A stretch of 64,000 nt of DNA from Pseudohalioglobus lutimaris. GTDB lineage: Bacteria > Pseudomonadota > Gammaproteobacteria > Pseudomonadales > Halieaceae. Below the pieces are notes generated by a model, which was not told the DNA's origin, ran no database searches, and saw only the letters and a program-made list of their open reading frames with translations. The position numbers and the translations under genes were made by a program. The stretch is taken from NCBI RefSeq assembly GCF_002866825.1, contig NZ_PKUS01000001.1, forward strand, positions 124,001-188,000, given 5' to 3'. Within the stretch, counting starts at the first letter, position 1; each line of letters begins with the position of its first letter. This document shows positions 17,759 to 26,284 of this stretch, piece after piece.

Positions 17759-18709
17759 CTACTTGCGTCCCCTGGAACCAGGAGATGACTTTTTCGATGA
17801 GGGTCTGCCCGGCTTTCGCGACGAATTCCGCTTGCCGGACGCACCGTCACTTCCCCGCCCAGGTTGCCCTGTGGGCCTGCGCGATTTCTTGCCTGGCTTC
17901 TTCACCTGAGAGGCTCGCGGGTTGGGCGCTGCTGGCCTGCGTTTCTTCTTCGCTGCACGCGGCTTGTCGCCGCCAGATTCACTTCTGGATTCGGCGATTG
18001 CGGCATTGATCTGTTCCATTTCCTGTCGAGTCAGGTTGCGCCACTGCCCGGGTTTCAACTTTCCCAATTCCACATTCATGATGCGCAGCCTGACCAACTG
18101 TTTGACCTCATAGCCGAGGTATTCACACATGCGGCGAATCTGCCGGTTAAGGCCCTGGGTCAGAGTAATCCTGAATGTTGACCTTCCCACAGCCCGGACC
18201 TTACAAGGTTTGGTCACCGTATCGAGTATGGGTACGCCACGAGACATCTTTTCAATAAATCCGGGCGCGATCGCCTTGTTTACTGCAACCAGGTACTCCT
18301 TCTCATGCGCATTCTCCGCACGCAGTATCTTGTTGACGATATCACCGTCACTGGTCAGCAGAATCAAGCCTTCAGATGGCTTGTCCAGCCTGCCTATGGG
18401 AAAGATGCGCTGGTCGTGATCAATCGCGTCGACAATATTGCCCTTGACACTTTGCTCGGTGGTGCAGGTAATGCCCACAGGCTTGTTATAGGCGATGTAG
18501 ACGCGGTCTGCCTTGTTTTCAAAACTGCCCTGAATCTGCTGACCGCAAACTTCCACCACGTCACCGGCCTCTACTCGCGTGCCCAGCTCAGGGCGCCGGC
18601 CGTTAACCTTGACCTGGTTAGTGTCAATTAGCTTGTCTGCTTCGCGGCGCGAGCAGTAGCCTGAATCACTGATAAATTTATTGAGTCGAATCGACCGACT
18701 GGCGTTCAT
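17759..18709 (-). CDS. rluF: 23S rRNA pseudouridine(2604) synthase RluF
   Basis: A 316-residue RNA-modifying enzyme. It has an N-terminal S4 RNA-binding domain (IRLNKFISDSGYCSRREADK), the catalytic block IFPIGRLDKPSEGLILLTSD with its aspartate, and the RluF-type stretch GLNRQIRRMCEYLGYEVKQL. Similarity to E. coli RluF continues through RIMNVELGKLKPGQWRNLT. The last ~75 residues form a lysine-, arginine- and proline-rich tail, probably disordered and RNA-binding, longer than in E. coli. It isomerises a uridine of 23S rRNA in the peptidyl-transferase region. It lies upstream of the flavoprotein gene and divergent from rhlE. Confidence 0.9.
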   Translation of the reverse strand: MNASRSIRLNKFISDSGYCSRREADKLIDTNQVKVNGRRPELGTRVEAGDVVEVCGQQIQGSFENKADRVYIAYNKPVGITCTTEQSVKGNIVDAIDHDQRIFPIGRLDKPSEGLILLTSDGDIVNKILRAENAHEKEYLVAVNKAIAPGFIEKMSRGVPILDTVTKPCKVRAVGRSTFRITLTQGLNRQIRRMCEYLGYEVKQLVRLRIMNVELGKLKPGQWRNLTRQEMEQINAAIAESRSESGGDKPRAAKKKRRPAAPNPRASQVKKPGKKSRRPTGQPGRGSDGASGKRNSSRKPGRPSSKKSSPGSRGRK

Positions 18710-19039
18710 GGCGCGTGCATTCCAGAGTTGATGGTACCGCCAACAGGTTACGCTGATTCGACGGCAACTGGCAAAACAGGATTCACTGGCGACGGGGCGC
18801 CGCAGTATCGCCCGATCAGGCTGCGTTTACCATCGCTACGACGGGGCAGGCGTTGGAGGAAACAGAGCCAGACGAAAAAAATGCCTGAAACAACACCGCG
18901 TCGACCTGGTCCTGCTTGTCGATGACAATACGATAGACGCACAGACACGGGACGTGGCGCTACAGGAGCATTCGTTTTTGTGGGTATTGGCACCAATAAG
19001 CAATGAAAATACCAAAGCACTTTATTTTAGCGACGCGTC
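18710..19039. other. Divergent intergenic region between rluF and rhlE
   Basis: No gene is supported here. One forward frame stays open from about 18731 to 19193 but has no ATG or ribosome site and ends before rhlE; short frames on both strands have no recognisable content. The region contains an A-rich patch (GACGAAAAAAATGCC, about 18870-18884) and leads into the rhlE promoter. Confidence 0.5.
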
Positions 19040-19212
19040 TGGTATAGTGCGCCCCGTTCCGGTGCACTTCGGTCTGCACCTTACATCAGCCCCGCAAACG
19101 GCGGGCGTTGATCACCTCAGGTATATCAGTCCTGGACCGAACCAAGCGCGCTCTCACATTGTTGTACCGCGTTCTGGTCAGGCGCTCTCTTAGAGAGATT
19201 CAGGAGCAAAAA
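19040..19212 (+). promoter_or_regulatory. rhlE extended -10 promoter and structured 5' leader
   Basis: TGGTATAGT at 19040-19048 is a near-consensus extended -10 element; the -35 region about 17 bp upstream is weak, as expected for this class. Transcription from about 19055 would give a 5' leader of roughly 158 nt. Within it, GGTGCA / TGCACC (19061-19080) and CCCGC / GCGGG (19091-19105) form two successive hairpins, the first with an internal CUUCGG. AGGAG lies at the end (19202-19206) before the rhlE ATG. DEAD-box helicase genes often have long, cold- or self-regulated leaders; such regulation here is inference. Confidence 0.55.
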
Positions 19213-20511
19213 ATGTTATTCAAAAATCTCGGCCTATCGGCTGAATTGCTGCGTGCTGTCGAAAAACAGGGCTACGATGAAGCGACTCCGATCCAGGAGC
19301 AGGCTATTCCTCTAGTACTGGAAGGCAAAGACGTATTAGCCGGCGCCCAGACCGGCACCGGCAAAACAGCGGGGTTCACCCTACCGGTTCTGCAGCGGTT
19401 GCAGGAGAGCCAGGGCGAAGGCCACAGGCGTCACCCCCGGGTTCTGGTGCTAACCCCAACACGCGAGTTGGCTGCCCAGGTTCATGAAAGCGTGCGTGAC
19501 TACGGCCGTTTTCTTCCTTTTCGCTCGGCGGTGATATTTGGCGGCGTCAGCATCAATCCCCAGAAGCAGAAACTGGTTAAAGGTGTGGACATCGTAGTGG
19601 CCACACCCGGGCGCCTGCTGGACCACGTACAACAGCGCAGCATCGACCTCTCCAGAATCGAGATCCTCATTCTTGATGAGGCCGACAGAATGCTGGATAT
19701 GGGATTCATCCGGGATATCCGCAAGATACTGAATATCATTCCCGACCAACGCCAGACCCTGTTGTTCTCCGCAACGTTTTCGAGAGAGATCAAGTCACTC
19801 GCGGCGGAGTTCCTGAACAAACCCACTGAAATACAGGTCACACCGCAGAACACTGCCGCTGAACTGGTCAGCCAAATCGTCTATCCGGTCGACAAGAAGC
19901 GCAAGCGTGAGTTGTTGTCGCAAAAAATTGGCGAAGAGAACTGGCAGCAGGTACTGGTGTTTACCCGAACCAAGCACGTGGCCAACAAGCTTTCCGAGCA
20001 ACTTGGCAAAGACGGCATCACTGCCGCTGCAATTCATGGCAACAAATCACAAGGGGCCCGCACCCGGGCACTGGCTGACTTCAAAGGCGGTCGGGTACGG
20101 GTACTGGTTGCCACCGATATCGCGGCTCGCGGCATCGATATCGACAAACTGCCGCACGTGGTGAACTTTGAACTACCCAATGTCGCTGAGGACTACGTGC
20201 ACCGCATTGGTCGCACAGCGCGTGCGGGACAGGAAGGTCACGCAATTTCCCTGGTCTGCGTAGACGAGTTGAAGCTGTTGAAGGATATAGAGAGGCTGTT
20301 GGGCACAGATATCGAAAAGATAAACCTGCCAGGCTACGACGTTGACCCCAGCATCAAGGCCGAGCCCATCCAGAACGGACGCGGAGGCAGGAGCAACCAG
20401 GGCGGCCGTGAGGGCAGGGGCAGGAACCAGGGGCGCGCAGGAAATGGCCGCGCTGGCGGAAGAAGCCGGTCCGGAAACTCCAGGGCGCACTCAGCCAGCG
20501 GTAACCGTTGA
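19213..20511 (+). CDS. rhlE: DEAD-box ATP-dependent RNA helicase, RhlE-like
   Basis: A 432-residue RNA helicase with all core motifs: Q motif ([10 protein letters not shown]), Walker A (AQTGTGKT, about 49-56), Ia (PTRELAAQ), DEAD box, SAT, and motif VI ([10 protein letters not shown]). After residue ~385 there is a low-complexity Gly/Arg/Asn tail ([18 protein letters not shown] and similar), typical of RhlE-group enzymes and probably RNA-binding. It unwinds short RNA duplexes in ribosome assembly or mRNA turnover. The ATG at 19213 has AGGAG 7 nt upstream; an upstream ATG at 19108 has no ribosome site. It is preceded by a long structured leader. Confidence 0.92.
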   Translation: MLFKNLGLSAELLRAVEKQGYDEATPIQEQAIPLVLEGKDVLAGAQTGTGKTAGFTLPVLQRLQESQGEGHRRHPRVLVLTPTRELAAQVHESVRDYGRFLPFRSAVIFGGVSINPQKQKLVKGVDIVVATPGRLLDHVQQRSIDLSRIEILILDEADRMLDMGFIRDIRKILNIIPDQRQTLLFSATFSREIKSLAAEFLNKPTEIQVTPQNTAAELVSQIVYPVDKKRKRELLSQKIGEENWQQVLVFTRTKHVANKLSEQLGKDGITAAAIHGNKSQGARTRALADFKGGRVRVLVATDIAARGIDIDKLPHVVNFELPNVAEDYVHRIGRTARAGQEGHAISLVCVDELKLLKDIERLLGTDIEKINLPGYDVDPSIKAEPIQNGRGGRSNQGGREGRGRNQGRAGNGRAGGRSRSGNSRAHSASGNR

Positions 20512-20667
20512 GCGGCCTGAGCCTTCAGAAACAGATGAACCCAGGGTGAATCCACGGCTCGCAGACTGAAATGAGGAACACCCTCGCACTGCAGCCGTCG
20601 ACAAACTCAATATCAGATAAACCAATCGGGACTCACCGAAGCGCCCGACTCACTTAGGAGAAATCTT

Positions 20668-21231
20668 ATGCTAAGCGTAAACAAACTGGAAAAGATCATA
20701 GAGCTGGAAGAGAACCTCAGGGCCGAGTACCAGAACCAGATTGATGAAAAAGCCGCACTCATAGAGAGCCAGGAAGCAAAGCAGGCAGAACTGCAAACGG
20801 CGATCGACAACTACAAAGTAACTGTCGAGAAGCAGCTGGAAACTATCACTGAGCTGTCTCGCAAGACAGAAGCAAACCAGAAAGTGGAACAGCAGAACCG
20901 CGAGTTGAACAACCGCGCAGGCAACCTCGAAGAGAAAGTTGCCGAACTGAAGAAGCGAGTCAAAGGACTGCAGAAAGACCTGGCTGAAGAGCGCTCTGAG
21001 CTGCAAAAGCTGAAGCAGTTTGACCCCGCCAGAATGAAGAAAAACCTGGACGCCAACAAGAAGAAGCTGGCGGAACAAACCAAAGCCAACAGCCTGTTGC
21101 AGAAGTCCCTGGCCAAGATCAAGGGCGAAAAGGCAGAAGCTCAGCGCAAGGTAAGCGACCTGGAAGCGCAGCTGTCAGAGCTTAAAACGGACCTTGAAAC
21201 GGAAGCGGAAGCGGAAGAACAAGCAGCCTGA
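20668..21231 (+). CDS. Coiled-coil protein, unknown function
   Basis: A 187-residue, almost wholly helical, highly charged protein with heptad patterning from residue ~5 to the end (for example KLEKIIELEENLRAEYQNQI and LEEKVAELKKRVKGLQKDLA), predicted to form a long coiled coil. There is no signal peptide or membrane segment, so it is cytoplasmic. It has a strong ribosome site (AGGAG 7 nt before the ATG). The end is a Glu/Ala run coded by a short GGAAGC tandem repeat. It lies 156 bp after rhlE in the same orientation. I recognise no family; a structural or scaffold role is only a guess. Confidence 0.8.
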   Translation: MLSVNKLEKIIELEENLRAEYQNQIDEKAALIESQEAKQAELQTAIDNYKVTVEKQLETITELSRKTEANQKVEQQNRELNNRAGNLEEKVAELKKRVKGLQKDLAEERSELQKLKQFDPARMKKNLDANKKKLAEQTKANSLLQKSLAKIKGEKAEAQRKVSDLEAQLSELKTDLETEAEAEEQAA

Positions 21232-21254
21232 ATCTGGCACACCGGGGCGGGACC

Positions 21255-21684
21255 ATGTGCTTGCAGGTGAACGCTTACAGGTCAGGAATACCTGGCATCC
21301 ACATAGCGATCAGCAAGCAGGCCGCCGGGAAAACAACCCGGCACGCTTGATCCAGCCGCCCTGCTTGATGCAGGTGCCCCCGCGGCCATACGGGAGGCTA
21401 ACACGGCCTCCAGTAAGGCAGAAAAAACCAACAGCGTTGAACCAAACAGAAACATAGACCTTGTCAGGGTTTCCAGGGCTGCCTGTCGCTTTCTCCTCTC
21501 CGGTCCGGGGGAGAAAGCCAGGACGGAGGAAGCCCCACAAACCAACATCCTACAAAGGCTGCGTCGCCATGCTCTGGCAACGTGCTTGGCAGGTATGATC
21601 CTTCGCAGGGTGCCGAAGCCGTATCCAAACGAATACTTCGTTATAGATCCGCCGCCGGGTACCAGCATTGGCGTGGCTAATTAG
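21255..21684 (+). other. Possible frameshifted gene remnant
   Basis: This gap of about 500 bp has no intact gene. On the + strand a 31-codon frame from ATG at 21255 (CLQVNAYRSGIPGIHIAISK) is closed at 21350, and an overlapping frame shifted by +1 is open for 125 codons (21307-21684), ending YPNEYFVIDPPPGTSIGVAN, but has no ATG near its start. Together they could be a single gene broken by an indel. The opening is faintly like short flagellar-rod-type proteins, which I cannot confirm. A 128-codon reverse frame overlaps and looks like its shadow. Confidence 0.25.
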
Positions 21685-21727
21685 CAAAACAGTTACTCGC
21701 AAGTCCTGGCCGATCTCGACCCACCCG

Positions 21728-23152
21728 CTATCGTCGCCCTGTACTCCCTCGTGACCTGGCCCTGGGCTGACCCTTGAGCTTTCTTACCTTGAACTTCCGT
21801 CCTTTTATCTTGCCATTCGTCAGTCGGTTCAATGCCTGGCCGGCAAGATCATTGTCCACGGCGACATAGGCAACATGATCCATAATATCAATGCGGCCTA
21901 CCGCCTTGCCGTCAATACCCGCTTCACCGGTTAAAGCGCCGAGAATGTCCCCGGGACGCACTTTGTCCTTGCGCCCTCCGGCGATGGCCAGGGTTGCATA
22001 TGCCGCCCTGGGCATGTGCTGCTTCGCAGTAGGCACTGCAGCCAGCACCTCAAAGGCAAGTTCCTTGCCCTGATAGGCGGAGATGGCATCCAGCCTGTGT
22101 CGCTCGTTTTCCGCCAGAAGCGTGACCGCCAAACCCGGCTGACCGGCACGGCCAGTGCGGCCGATGCGATGCACGTAGGTCTCTACATCCCGTGGGGTGT
22201 CATAGTTAAACACAGCAGGCAGGCCATCAATGTCCAAACCCCTGGCGGCCACATCCGTTGCCACCAGCACCCTGCAACTCTGCTGCCGAAACTGTACCAG
22301 CACCTGGTCCCGGTCACGCTGCTCAAGATCGCCGTTGAGAGACAGGGCATCAATACCTGACTCAAGCAGTCGCTCACAGACCTCGCGCGTGCTTTCCTTG
22401 GTGTTGCAAAACACAATGGCAGAGTCGGGTCGAATACGATGCAGCAATTTTTCCAGCCCGGATAACTTCTCGTTACGCTGGCATATAAAGAACTGTTGCT
22501 CCAGCAGGCTGTCATCAACGAACGCTGTCACGGAGATTTCGCGCGGTGATTTCTGAAACCTCTGGCTCAACGCGTTGATGTCATCCGGGTAGGTTGCTGA
22601 GAAAAGCAGCGTCTGGCGCGTCTGCGGGGTGTGGTCGATAATGGCACTGATATCATCTATAAAGCCCATCTCCAACATACGGTCAGCCTCGTCGAGCACC
22701 AGCGTGCTCACCCGCCCGAGGGAAAGCGTTTCCTTACGTAAATGATCCTTGATCCGTCCCGGGGTACCCACCACGATATGTGCCCCGTGTTCAAGCGAGC
22801 CAATCTGCGGGCCTATGGATTGCCCGCCGCATAACACCACCACCTTGATATTCTGCTGATAGCGGGCCAGGCGGCGCATCTCAGACGCTACCTGCGCCGC
22901 AAGTTCACGTGTTGGACACAACACCAGTGCCTGGGTACCAAAATCACGCGGATTGAGTTTGCTCAACAGCGGTAGAGCGAACGTGGCAGTTTTTCCGCTG
23001 CCAGTCTTGGCCTGGGCGATAAGGTCTTCGCCAGCCATTGCCGCAGGCAGGGCAGCCGCTTGGATGTCCGTCATCTCCCTGTAGCCGAGATCGGCCAGAT
23101 TCTGCAATTGAGCAGGTGCCAGTTTGAGGCTGTCGAAGGATCTTGTGCTCAT
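21728..23152 (-). CDS. dbpA: ATP-dependent 23S rRNA helicase DbpA
   Basis: A 474-residue DEAD-box helicase with motifs Q (MTDIQAAALP), I (AKTGSGKT), Ia (PTRELAAQ), DEAD, SAT and VI (HRIGRTGRAG). The C-terminal ~75 residues (KVRPGDILGALTGEAGIDGK, then AVGRIDIMDHVAYVAVDND) form the DbpA-specific RNA-binding domain that recognises hairpin 92 of 23S rRNA. It acts in late 50S assembly. Its first four bases overlap the stop of the upstream RIO kinase gene... in transcriptional order dbpA comes first and the ATG/TGA junction at 23149-23152 belongs to the pair, though here the kinase gene lies upstream on the reverse strand and its TGA overlaps the dbpA ATG, giving translational coupling. Confidence 0.93.
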   Translation of the reverse strand: MSTRSFDSLKLAPAQLQNLADLGYREMTDIQAAALPAAMAGEDLIAQAKTGSGKTATFALPLLSKLNPRDFGTQALVLCPTRELAAQVASEMRRLARYQQNIKVVVLCGGQSIGPQIGSLEHGAHIVVGTPGRIKDHLRKETLSLGRVSTLVLDEADRMLEMGFIDDISAIIDHTPQTRQTLLFSATYPDDINALSQRFQKSPREISVTAFVDDSLLEQQFFICQRNEKLSGLEKLLHRIRPDSAIVFCNTKESTREVCERLLESGIDALSLNGDLEQRDRDQVLVQFRQQSCRVLVATDVAARGLDIDGLPAVFNYDTPRDVETYVHRIGRTGRAGQPGLAVTLLAENERHRLDAISAYQGKELAFEVLAAVPTAKQHMPRAAYATLAIAGGRKDKVRPGDILGALTGEAGIDGKAVGRIDIMDHVAYVAVDNDLAGQALNRLTNGKIKGRKFKVRKLKGQPRARSRGSTGRR

Positions 23153-24009
23153 TCGTCGCCCGCCTCCAGCTCACGCAGCCTTTCCTGACGTTCCTGCTCC
23201 TCCTTCATCACCGCCTTGATCTCCAGCATCAGTCCATCGACATCTGCACTGATTTCTTCTGCTTCAAAACCGCCACTGAGTACAGTATCGGGGGTAAGGT
23301 CACCGGCCTCATACAACGACCACAACTCGCCGGCGTAGTTTCGACCCAGCAGTTCGGGTGCATACTGGCCGTAATACTCAGTCATGTTTTCCACATCGCG
23401 TGTGAGCATGGCCTCGGCGTGGTTATTGGCAGCGGCATCCACGGCCTGCGGTAAATCAATAATCACCGGGCCGTACTCGTCCACCAGTACATTAAACTCG
23501 GAAAGGTCACCGTGTATCAGGCCCGCGCACAGCATTTTCACCACGTAATCCATCATCACCGCGTGGTCTTCAAGCGCCTGTTCCTGAGTGAGATGCACGT
23601 CGTTCAGTCGCGGTGCAACTTCACCGTTGCCGTCCAGCACCAGCTCCATCAGCAGCACCCCATCAAAACAGCCGTAGGGCGTGGGCACGCGAACGCCGGC
23701 GCGGTCCAGCTTGTAAAGGGCATCAACCTCGGCGTTCTGCCAGGCCTCTTCCTGTTGTTTGCGCCCGTATTTCGAACGCTTTTCCATGGCACGCTGGCGT
23801 CGGCTGTTGCGTACTTTTCGTCCTTCCTGATACTCCACAGCCTGTTTGAAACTGCGTTTGGCTGCTTCCTTATAAACCTTGGCGCAGCGGATATCACTAC
23901 CACAGCGCACCGCATAGACAGTCGCTTCCTTGCCGCTCATCAGCTGGCGAACGACCTCGTCGACGAGGCCGTCTTCTACCAGTGGCTGTATACGTTTAGG
24001 CGTTTTCAT
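23149..24009 (-). CDS. RIO-type serine protein kinase
   Basis: A 286-residue atypical protein kinase of the RIO1-like bacterial group (PA4780-like). Visible elements are the nucleotide loop SGKEATVYAVRCG with the following invariant lysine (CAKVYK), the catalytic loop IHGDLSEFNVLV (Asp and Asn) and the metal-binding IIDLPQAVD. The first ~30 residues lack the eukaryotic RIO2 winged helix. The C-terminus is acidic and coiled. Its stop overlaps the dbpA start by 4 bp (ATGA), so kinase and 50S-assembly helicase are co-expressed, in keeping with the ribosome-linked role of RIO kinases in eukaryotes; a role in bacterial ribosome assembly is inference. Confidence 0.9.
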   Translation of the reverse strand: MKTPKRIQPLVEDGLVDEVVRQLMSGKEATVYAVRCGSDIRCAKVYKEAAKRSFKQAVEYQEGRKVRNSRRQRAMEKRSKYGRKQQEEAWQNAEVDALYKLDRAGVRVPTPYGCFDGVLLMELVLDGNGEVAPRLNDVHLTQEQALEDHAVMMDYVVKMLCAGLIHGDLSEFNVLVDEYGPVIIDLPQAVDAAANNHAEAMLTRDVENMTEYYGQYAPELLGRNYAGELWSLYEAGDLTPDTVLSGGFEAEEISADVDGLMLEIKAVMKEEQERQERLRELEAGDE

Positions 24010-24138
24010 GGGGCCCTTATACAGGACTTGGACTCTGCTGGCGAACGGGGTGAGTGGTGTAATTTCCGCTTTGCAGTGCTGCGCATGCTCAATGGTTACT
24101 CATCACAGGCAATGCCGGGCGAGTTGACAGCAGCGAAA

Positions 24139-24555
24139 CTATTCAGGCTTGTCTCGTTCTCCCTCAAAGAAAGAGAGCAACTCGCAGGCGATGCGTTTGT
24201 CGGGCACGATCACATTTTCCAGGCCCAGCTGTTCACAGATGCTTAACAGGTCAGGGTCATCCAGGCGCAGTACCACGCGATCAAACTCCAGTGACTTCGC
24301 TACCACCGCCGCCAGCACGTTTGAGGTGTCGTCGTCTGAGAGGCAAAGCAATAAATCTGTATTTGACGGGTCCACGTCCTCCAGCACACTTGGCTTGGCG
24401 CCGTCGCCACAATAGAAGCTGCAGTCAAAATCAGCTTCCAGGTCCTCAATAACGCGTTCATCCTTGTCAATGACAACAACCTCGTGCCCAGCCTCGAGCA
24501 TTTCGGTAACGGTTGCCATGGCCAGCCTGCTGGCACCAATCAATACTGCTCTCAT
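24139..24555 (-). CDS. TrkA-N (RCK_N) domain protein, single domain
   Basis: A 138-residue Rossmann protein (MRAVLIGASRLAMATVTEML, ADFDCSFYCGDGAKPSVLED) of the kind that gates Trk/Ktr potassium channels by binding NAD(H) or ATP. It contains only the N-terminal RCK domain: no RCK_C follows, whereas TrkA normally has two copies of each and KtrA one of each. The glycine loop is also altered (GASRLA instead of GxGxxG). The ATG at 24555 is preceded by GGGAG and lies 2 bp after the trkH stop, so the two are one operon. Confidence 0.85.
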   Translation of the reverse strand: MRAVLIGASRLAMATVTEMLEAGHEVVVIDKDERVIEDLEADFDCSFYCGDGAKPSVLEDVDPSNTDLLLCLSDDDTSNVLAAVVAKSLEFDRVVLRLDDPDLLSICEQLGLENVIVPDKRIACELLSFFEGERDKPE

Positions 24556-24557
24556 AA

Positions 24558-26000
24558 TCACTCCCTACGTATTCTTCGCCTGCGTCCCAGCCAGCTGCGT
24601 GGCGACAACAGCACCAGCAGGGCAATAAATTCCAGCCTGCCAAGCAGCATCAGACAGCAAAGCAAGACCTTGAGTGCCAGCGGCATGCCCGCCTGGGTTA
24701 GTCCACTGGAAAGTCCCGATGTTGTCGCCGCTGAAACAACTTCGAAAAGCGACGGCATGACAGGGTAGCCATATGACAAAAACACCAGCCAGGATAAGCT
24801 GATCGAAAAGAGAAACAGCAACAACAGCGCCAACGCTTCCTGCTCGCGACCGGCACCCCCGTTCTTGCCCTCTCCGGTAAAGACGTGATCAGAGAGGCCG
24901 GTTCGACCCAGGGTTGACCGGGCAAGCCGGAACATGACCTGTACCCGGCCCAGCTTGATACCGCCCGAAGTAGAGCCGACACCACCCCCTATCGCCATAC
25001 ATACAACAAGCAACAGCAGCAGGCTCGGTGACAAGACACTGATATCCCCGGCACTGAAGCCCGCCGTCGTCTGTGCGGAGACCACCAGGGTCGCCAGCTC
25101 AGTGAAACCGATATCCAGGCCACCCTGCCACACCAGCCCGAAACCCACCATACACGCCAGACCTATCGCCAGCAGTAATGAATATAGCTGGTTGTCGGCG
25201 AAGCCACCGCGACCAGACAATAACAGCGACCGGTAATAGACATGAAAGGAGACGGCACCGGCTATACACAGCATATTGATAGTCCAGATTTGTACTGATG
25301 GCAGCGAGGCAAGGCTATCCCCGTAGTTGGCAAATCCACCTGTGGAGATTGCGGCCATGGTATGTACAACTGCATCCAGTGGCGCTGAGCCCGTTAGCAG
25401 CAAAGCCAGTACGCCCACAGCCGTAATCAGCACATAGACGACCGTGACCCGTCGAGCGTGCGCCCGGGTACCGCCCACCACATCATCCATTTCCTGGTTA
25501 CTGAAGCCGAGACTTCTCGCGGTCTGGCCCGGTGCGATAAAAAGGGCCAGCGCAAGCACCACCACACCCAATCCACCGACCCACTGCATCCAGCCCCGGG
25601 CGAACAAGAATGCAGGAGATGGTTGATCCAGTTCAAGTGTTGATAGCCCGGTGGTGGTGACGCCTGACACCGCCTCAAACCAGGCGTCGGCAAAGGGGAT
25701 ACCATAGGCCATGATGGGAATGCTGTAGAGCAATGATACTGATATAAACAGCAGAGCCACCATCGACAGGGATTCGTTCTTCTGCACGCGCACAGGCCGC
25801 GGAAATAACCGCCCTGCTGCCCAGACCACGCCGAGCAAACCCAGTACGACCAGATAGCCTGTCAACGCCTCGCTGTTGCAGGCCAGGGCAAAGACCGTGG
25901 GAATAGCGGTAAGCACTGCCACTACGCCATACATGTCGGAGAGCAGGCGCATTATCACGCCGGGCCTCACCGCGAAGTGCATGGCGCTGTTATTCGTCAC
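24558..26000 (-). CDS. trkH: Trk-type potassium uptake protein TrkH
   Basis: A 480-residue inner-membrane potassium channel/transporter. The four pore loops with selectivity-filter glycines are visible: TTTGLST, STGGFAN, TTAGFSA and TTSGLSS. Between them lie the double-helix units typical of TrkH, about ten membrane spans. Loop motif SGGIKLGRVQ is also family-typical. The GTG at 26000 is the longest start; ATG at 25982 is an alternative and neither has a clear ribosome site. It is followed by its probable RCK partner 2 bp downstream. Confidence 0.92.
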   Translation of the reverse strand: MTNNSAMHFAVRPGVIMRLLSDMYGVVAVLTAIPTVFALACNSEALTGYLVVLGLLGVVWAAGRLFPRPVRVQKNESLSMVALLFISVSLLYSIPIMAYGIPFADAWFEAVSGVTTTGLSTLELDQPSPAFLFARGWMQWVGGLGVVVLALALFIAPGQTARSLGFSNQEMDDVVGGTRAHARRVTVVYVLITAVGVLALLLTGSAPLDAVVHTMAAISTGGFANYGDSLASLPSVQIWTINMLCIAGAVSFHVYYRSLLLSGRGGFADNQLYSLLLAIGLACMVGFGLVWQGGLDIGFTELATLVVSAQTTAGFSAGDISVLSPSLLLLLVVCMAIGGGVGSTSGGIKLGRVQVMFRLARSTLGRTGLSDHVFTGEGKNGGAGREQEALALLLLFLFSISLSWLVFLSYGYPVMPSLFEVVSAATTSGLSSGLTQAGMPLALKVLLCCLMLLGRLEFIALLVLLSPRSWLGRRRRIRRE

Positions 26001-26042
26001 GCTAACCGTCCGATATCATCAGCATAATTCTTCATCGTGAAT

Positions 26043-26064
26043 ACGCCGGGTGCAAAGCCGGCGT
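26043..26064 (-). terminator. GC hairpin after the mscS/PLDc_N pair
   Basis: A perfect 7-bp stem ACGCCGG / CCGGCGT with an 8-nt loop lies 32 bp after the reverse-strand stop at 26096 and before the trkH start. The following reverse-strand sequence (ATTCACG) has no proper U-tract, so termination is only probable. Confidence 0.4.
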
Positions 26065-26095
26065 GCCCGTACCCTTCAAGTGGTCACACCCGCCA

Positions 26096-26284
26096 TCAGG
26101 CCCTCCCGGCGCGCGGCCCGAACAACAGCCATAGAATCACTCCGATCACCGGCAGCAGCAGTATGACCAGAATCCAGACGAGCTTGCTACCCATGCTGGC
26201 GCCCGCATTGACGATATTCAGAATAGCCCAGATATCGAGAATAAGAACCAGGAAGCCGACAATACCTGTCACTTCAATATTCAT
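26096..26284 (-). CDS. Small membrane protein with PLDc_N-like domain
   Basis: A 62-residue protein of two hydrophobic helices (GIVGFLVLILDIWAILNIV and LVWILVILLLPVIGVILWLL) closing in GPRAGRA. The pattern W-x-L/I-V-I-x-L-x-P-x-I-G-x-x-L-W-x-x-F-G is that of the phospholipase D nuclease N-terminal domain found alone in many small membrane proteins; no catalytic HKD part is present. Its ATG overlaps the end of the MscS channel gene by 4 bp, so it may be an accessory subunit of that operon. Confidence 0.8.
   Translation of the reverse strand: MNIEVTGIVGFLVLILDIWAILNIVNAGASMGSKLVWILVILLLPVIGVILWLLFGPRAGRA

Noticed and set aside
18731-19193. Forward open frame of ~150 codons upstream of rhlE
   Set aside because: No usable start codon or ribosome site, it contains the predicted rhlE promoter, and it encodes nothing recognisable.
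20385-20505. Repeat-like G/C-rich DNA at the end of rhlE
   Set aside because: It is the coding sequence of a Gly/Arg-rich tail typical of the family, not a separate repeat element.
21282-21668. 128-codon reverse frame before dbpA
   Set aside because: Overlaps the possible forward remnant and has no ribosome site or motif.
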